Shown piece by piece: positions 54,205 through 56,833 of a stretch of 56,833 bases of DNA. The first letter of the stretch is position 1; each line of letters opens with the position of its first letter. The notes beneath the pieces are model-generated. The model did no database searches and was not told the DNA's origin. It saw only the letters and a program-made list of their open reading frames with translations. Made by a program: the position numbers and the translations under genes. This DNA comes from an uncultured Clostridia bacterium (GTDB lineage: Bacteria > Bacillota > Clostridia > TANB77 > CAG-508), in the NCBI GenBank assembly GCA_934167365.1, contig CAKPKU010000002.1:1-56833 (forward strand), read 5' to 3'.

Positions 54205-54987
54205 ATGAACACTAAAAAATTGTCTTTATTTGTTTCAACCCTTGTTTGTATTATGGTTGTTGCAACCATAAATGCAATCAGTGTATGTGCTGATGCATAC
54301 ATAGTTCAAGAAGGTGATACTCTTTGGGGTATTGCTAATGAATATGATACAAACATTGAGGAATTAAAAAAAATTAACGACATCAAAGATGACATAATTA
54401 TTGTTGGTACAACCATAGAGGTACCACAAGGCCAAGATGAAAACAATTCTGAAGAACAATCTTCAGATGAAGAAATTGTTAACCCTTTTGAAAAAGATGT
54501 TATTTATGACGACGTGGTGTGTAACAAAGAAGATAATACACCAACAATCCTATATACTGCAGATATAACATGCAGTTTGGGTTGGGCAAGTTTCTATAAC
54601 ATAAATCATGCGACTGAATTTCTAGAAGATTATGTTATTTATCCAGGAGAGCAATTTTCATGGGAACAAATTCTTGGCGGCAATACTTATGAACAAGGGT
54701 ATGTTGCTGGAAAGGCTTATTCTGGAGGTCAACTGGTTCAATCACCAGGTGGTGGCGTATGCGTATTGTCTACTGCACTAATGCAAGCAGCAAGAGGTGC
54801 TGGAATGATAATAACGGAGAAATGGCCACATTCTGGTTACGTTAGCTATGCTTCTGGGGATGATGAAGCTGCTGTATCATATGGTAGCAAAGATTTAAAG
54901 TTTTTTAATTGTTTAAGCTATCCAGTAAGGTTTGACTTTGAAATTTCTCATAAGCATACAATCGTAAAAGCTGTAAGAGCTGAGTAG
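54205..54987 (+). CDS. Secreted LysM-VanW domain protein
   Basis: A 260-residue exported cell-wall protein. A signal peptide covers about residues 1-30 (LSLFVSTLVCIMVVATINAI). One LysM peptidoglycan-binding domain follows (YIVQEGDTLWGIANEY to IIVGTTIEVP, about 32-75), then an acidic linker and a C-terminal VanW domain (about 125-258) with INHATEFLEDYVIYPGEQFS, GGGVCVLSTALMQAA and PHSGYVSYASGDDEAAVSYG. VanW-type proteins are linked to wall metabolism and vancomycin clusters, but their activity is unsettled. Start behind ATAGGAGG; single gene with its own promoter and terminator. Confidence 0.9.
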   Translation: MNTKKLSLFVSTLVCIMVVATINAISVCADAYIVQEGDTLWGIANEYDTNIEELKKINDIKDDIIIVGTTIEVPQGQDENNSEEQSSDEEIVNPFEKDVIYDDVVCNKEDNTPTILYTADITCSLGWASFYNINHATEFLEDYVIYPGEQFSWEQILGGNTYEQGYVAGKAYSGGQLVQSPGGGVCVLSTALMQAARGAGMIITEKWPHSGYVSYASGDDEAAVSYGSKDLKFFNCLSYPVRFDFEISHKHTIVKAVRAE

Positions 54988-55031
54988 TCGACTAATTTAA
55001 GTTTTAGAAGTTATAGTAAAAAATCAGACAA

Positions 55032-55066
55032 AAATCTCAGGTAAACTTTTTACCTGAGATTTTTTG
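55032..55066 (+). terminator. Rho-independent terminator
   Basis: AAATCTCAGGTAAA (55032-55045) pairs perfectly over 14 bases with TTTACCTGAGATTT (55049-55062), followed by TTTTG. Confidence 0.95.
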
Positions 55067-55124
55067 TATTTATATATAAAACTTTTTAATAAATAGTGGG
55101 AAAAATTTATATAAAAATTACATT

Positions 55125-55733
55125 TTATAAATGATAATTAGAAATAAATATACCTATTTCAATAAAGCACAAAGCTGTACAAATGCTACATATAAGGTTA
55201 CTCACAGTACCATTAGCAGTGCAAAATTTTAATGCAAATTTAAAATCCCAAGGATAAAAAATTTGAACTTTTTTCTTATTGAATAAATCAAGAATTATAT
55301 GTGAAAGCATTGATATTCCAAATGAAAAAGTGGCACTAGGTAAAATTAAAAATACAATTGCTGAAAGTGTTAAAACACAAGGTACAGAATGCATAAAAGT
55401 TCTATGAGGCTTGTGCATACCGAAGCTACAAACTAATAAAAATGCTAGAATTCCTATTAAAATTCTACATAAATTAGTTTGCTTTAAGATAAATGCAATA
55501 ATTCCAATATGAAATACACCATCTGCGATTGAGCATAAGATAATCATTATTATAGATATTGTTAATATTTTTATAAGATCTTTATGTGATTCTGATGTTG
55601 TAACATCAATATCTGAAATAATACTTCCAATAGTTGCAGTAGTTATACATATAGCTAAGGCTTTTATACTGTTGGGTTGAATAAGTGCAGTTGTAATTGC
55701 AATACCAGCTGCAATATGTGTTTTACTAGTCAT
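55125..55733 (-). CDS. YdjM-like membrane-bound metal-dependent hydrolase family protein
   Basis: A 202-residue polytopic membrane protein of the PF04307 (YdjM) family. Family residues visible are TSKTHIAAGIA at the start, SDIDVTTSESHKD, HKPHRTFMHSVPC and LSHIILDLFN, an Asp/His-rich set thought to bind a metal. I start at the ATG at 55733 (minus strand) because GAAAGGAA lies 7 bases before it and the family N terminus begins there; the frame extends about 20 codons further without a ribosome binding site. Monocistronic; its biological role is not established. Confidence 0.85.
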   Translation of the reverse strand: MTSKTHIAAGIAITTALIQPNSIKALAICITTATIGSIISDIDVTTSESHKDLIKILTISIIMIILCSIADGVFHIGIIAFILKQTNLCRILIGILAFLLVCSFGMHKPHRTFMHSVPCVLTLSAIVFLILPSATFSFGISMLSHIILDLFNKKKVQIFYPWDFKFALKFCTANGTVSNLICSICTALCFIEIGIFISNYHL

Positions 55734-55985
55734 AATAATTTTCCTTTCTGTAAATAATATAAAGATTATACCAATAAGTATAAGATAAGGCAATTATTAT
55801 ATTTTATAAAAAATAATTCTCATTGAAAATAATTGATTTCTATGTAAGTTCATTTTATAGATTAATATCTAAATAATGTACGTAATTAATTATAAAATCA
55901 TATAATGATAATTGAAATAGCTTACGGTTATTAACTCTTGGTATAATATTTAAAATAGAAGATAGAAATTTGAACTAAAGCATAT

Positions 55986-56138
55986 ATGATTTATTTTATA
56001 GCTAAATTAAATCCAATAGTATATTTATTTTTTATATTTGTAATTTGTGCAATAATTCAAAAAATGTTTTAGCAAGAAAAATATCTAGAATATTACAAAG
56101 AATGTAAAGATTTAGTGAGGAGTGATGAAAATAAATAA
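55986..56138 (+). pseudogene. Possible remnant of a small membrane protein with in-frame TAG
   Basis: From ATG 55986 the frame reads IYFIAKLNPIVYLFFIFVI, IIQKMF, TAG, then QEKYLEYYKECKDLV to TAA at 56136-56138. A hydrophobic segment followed by EKYLEYY-K resembles the C-terminal end of isoprenylcysteine-methyltransferase-like membrane proteins. No ribosome binding site is seen and the upstream part is missing. The rest of 55794-55985 shows nothing else. Weak call. Confidence 0.25.
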
Positions 56139-56664
56139 TAAAATATATGTAAATGTACATAAAGACAATACTGCAATACTAATATTTCCAGATTATAATA
56201 TAGAAACAACTGCATATATCGGAAAAAATGGAACAACATTTAATAAAAAAGAAGGTGATGGAAAAACACCTTTAGGCGAATTTGATTTAGGTTTAATAAT
56301 TGGAACAAATTTAAATGAAGAAATAATAAAAAAAGTAGATATGGAATATATACAAATAAATGACAATATGTATTGGGTAGATGATCCAAAATCTAAATAT
56401 TATAATCAGTTAGTAGATGTAACAAAGGTAAATAAGGATTGGAATACAGCAGAACATTTAACAGAATATTCAAAACAATATGAATATGCAATAGAAATTA
56501 AATCAAATCCACATAATGTGCCAAATAAAGGTAGTGTAATACTTTTACATTGTAAATGTAAACAATATACAGAAGGATGTGTTTCCATACAAAGGAATAT
56601 AATGAAAAAAATTATAGAATTAGTGAATTCAAATACCAAAATAATAATATCTAACAAAATATAA
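56125..56664 (+). CDS. L,D-transpeptidase (YkuD) family protein
   Basis: A 179-residue protein with the YkuD catalytic domain. EGDGKTPLGEFDLG is the entry motif, MYWVDDPKSKYYNQL and AEHLTEYSKQYEYAIEIKSN are the family middle, and KGSVILLHCK-TEGCVSI is the active-site pattern with catalytic Cys in TEGC and upstream His in LLHC. There is no signal peptide or membrane anchor, so it may act inside the cell or belong to the group related to ErfK/YbiS without export. ATG 56125 follows GAGGAG with short spacing; GTG 56122 is the alternative. Confidence 0.85.
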   Translation: MKINNKIYVNVHKDNTAILIFPDYNIETTAYIGKNGTTFNKKEGDGKTPLGEFDLGLIIGTNLNEEIIKKVDMEYIQINDNMYWVDDPKSKYYNQLVDVTKVNKDWNTAEHLTEYSKQYEYAIEIKSNPHNVPNKGSVILLHCKCKQYTEGCVSIQRNIMKKIIELVNSNTKIIISNKI

Positions 56665-56680
56665 ATTCGTAAAAAAGAAA

Positions 56681-56722
56681 AAACGGAAAATAATATTAAG
56701 CTATATTTTTCCGTTTCTTATA
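56681..56722 (+). terminator. Rho-independent terminator
   Basis: AAACGGAAAA (56681-56690) pairs with TTTTCCGTTT (56707-56716). It ends the L,D-transpeptidase gene. The remaining bases to 56833 show no feature. Confidence 0.7.
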
Positions 56723-56833
56723 TTAATTGATGTATATAAATTACAAAAAAATTAATTTTTATTGGTGTCAAGAAGTTTCGGAAAATAATCCGAGAATATA
56801 ATAATTTTTACGAAACATAAAGATAATATGAGT

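Overview
The window is AT-rich chromosomal DNA from a Gram-positive, low-GC bacterium, most likely Bacillota of the Clostridia type. The evidence is a tyrosine T-box leader, AddA, RqcP, an LCP cell-wall ligase, UppP, strong purine-rich ribosome binding sites, TTGACA/TATAAT promoters with 17-base spacers, and a type I-B CRISPR-Cas locus with a 30-base repeat. I cannot name a species.

Layout. (1) 1-5063: tRNA-Gly on the minus strand, then addA-rqcP and an unrecognised membrane protein. (2) 5064-16120: a structured intergenic repeat, a Tyr T-box, and an operon of tyrS, a GT39-like membrane glycosyltransferase, a CPBP protease and uppP. A second copy of the repeat follows, then a transglutaminase-like protein, an LCP protein on the minus strand, two small tandem paralogues and a 546-residue protein with two PIN-like halves. 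(3) 16519-28545: a Wzx/Wzy-type exopolysaccharide or capsule operon with a phosphoglycosyl transferase, two GT4s, an FrhB-like ferredoxin protein, two pyruvyl transferase family proteins, an acetyltransferase, a GT2, a polymerase, a Stealth phosphotransferase and a flippase. UppP and LCP encoded nearby would recycle the lipid carrier and attach the polymer to the wall.

(4) 28560-38740: an accessory island that is largely decayed. Two intact genes stand out: an OLD-family ATPase/TOPRIM nuclease followed by a KAP-like P-loop NTPase, a candidate two-gene anti-phage module. Around them lie a frameshifted PD-(D/E)XK nuclease gene, a Panacea-domain (antitoxin-like) gene, a C-terminal fragment of an HxsB-like radical SAM maturase, an AAA ATPase tail, an FrhB-like remnant and other broken pieces.

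(5) 39072-51874: a complete type I-B operon, cas6-cas8b-cas7-cas5-cas3-cas4-cas1-cas2, followed by a leader and an array that I count as 64 repeats and 63 spacers. Repeats decay at the recG end, so new spacers enter next to cas2. Translating spacers gives recognisable phage motifs: a terminase Walker A, a PAPS-reductase SGGKDS loop, a GH25 endolysin segment, and possibly a family A DNA polymerase. (6) 52007-56664: recG, a LysM-VanW secreted protein, a YdjM-like membrane protein on the minus strand and an L,D-transpeptidase.

A recurring pattern is a pair of Spo0A-box-like heptamers (TGTCGAA or close variants) spaced exactly 10 bases apart, upstream of several accessory units. A perfect tandem pair lies upstream of the cas operon. 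This raises the possibility that the defence island and CRISPR locus answer to the sporulation/stationary-phase regulator, but it is inferred from short motifs only.
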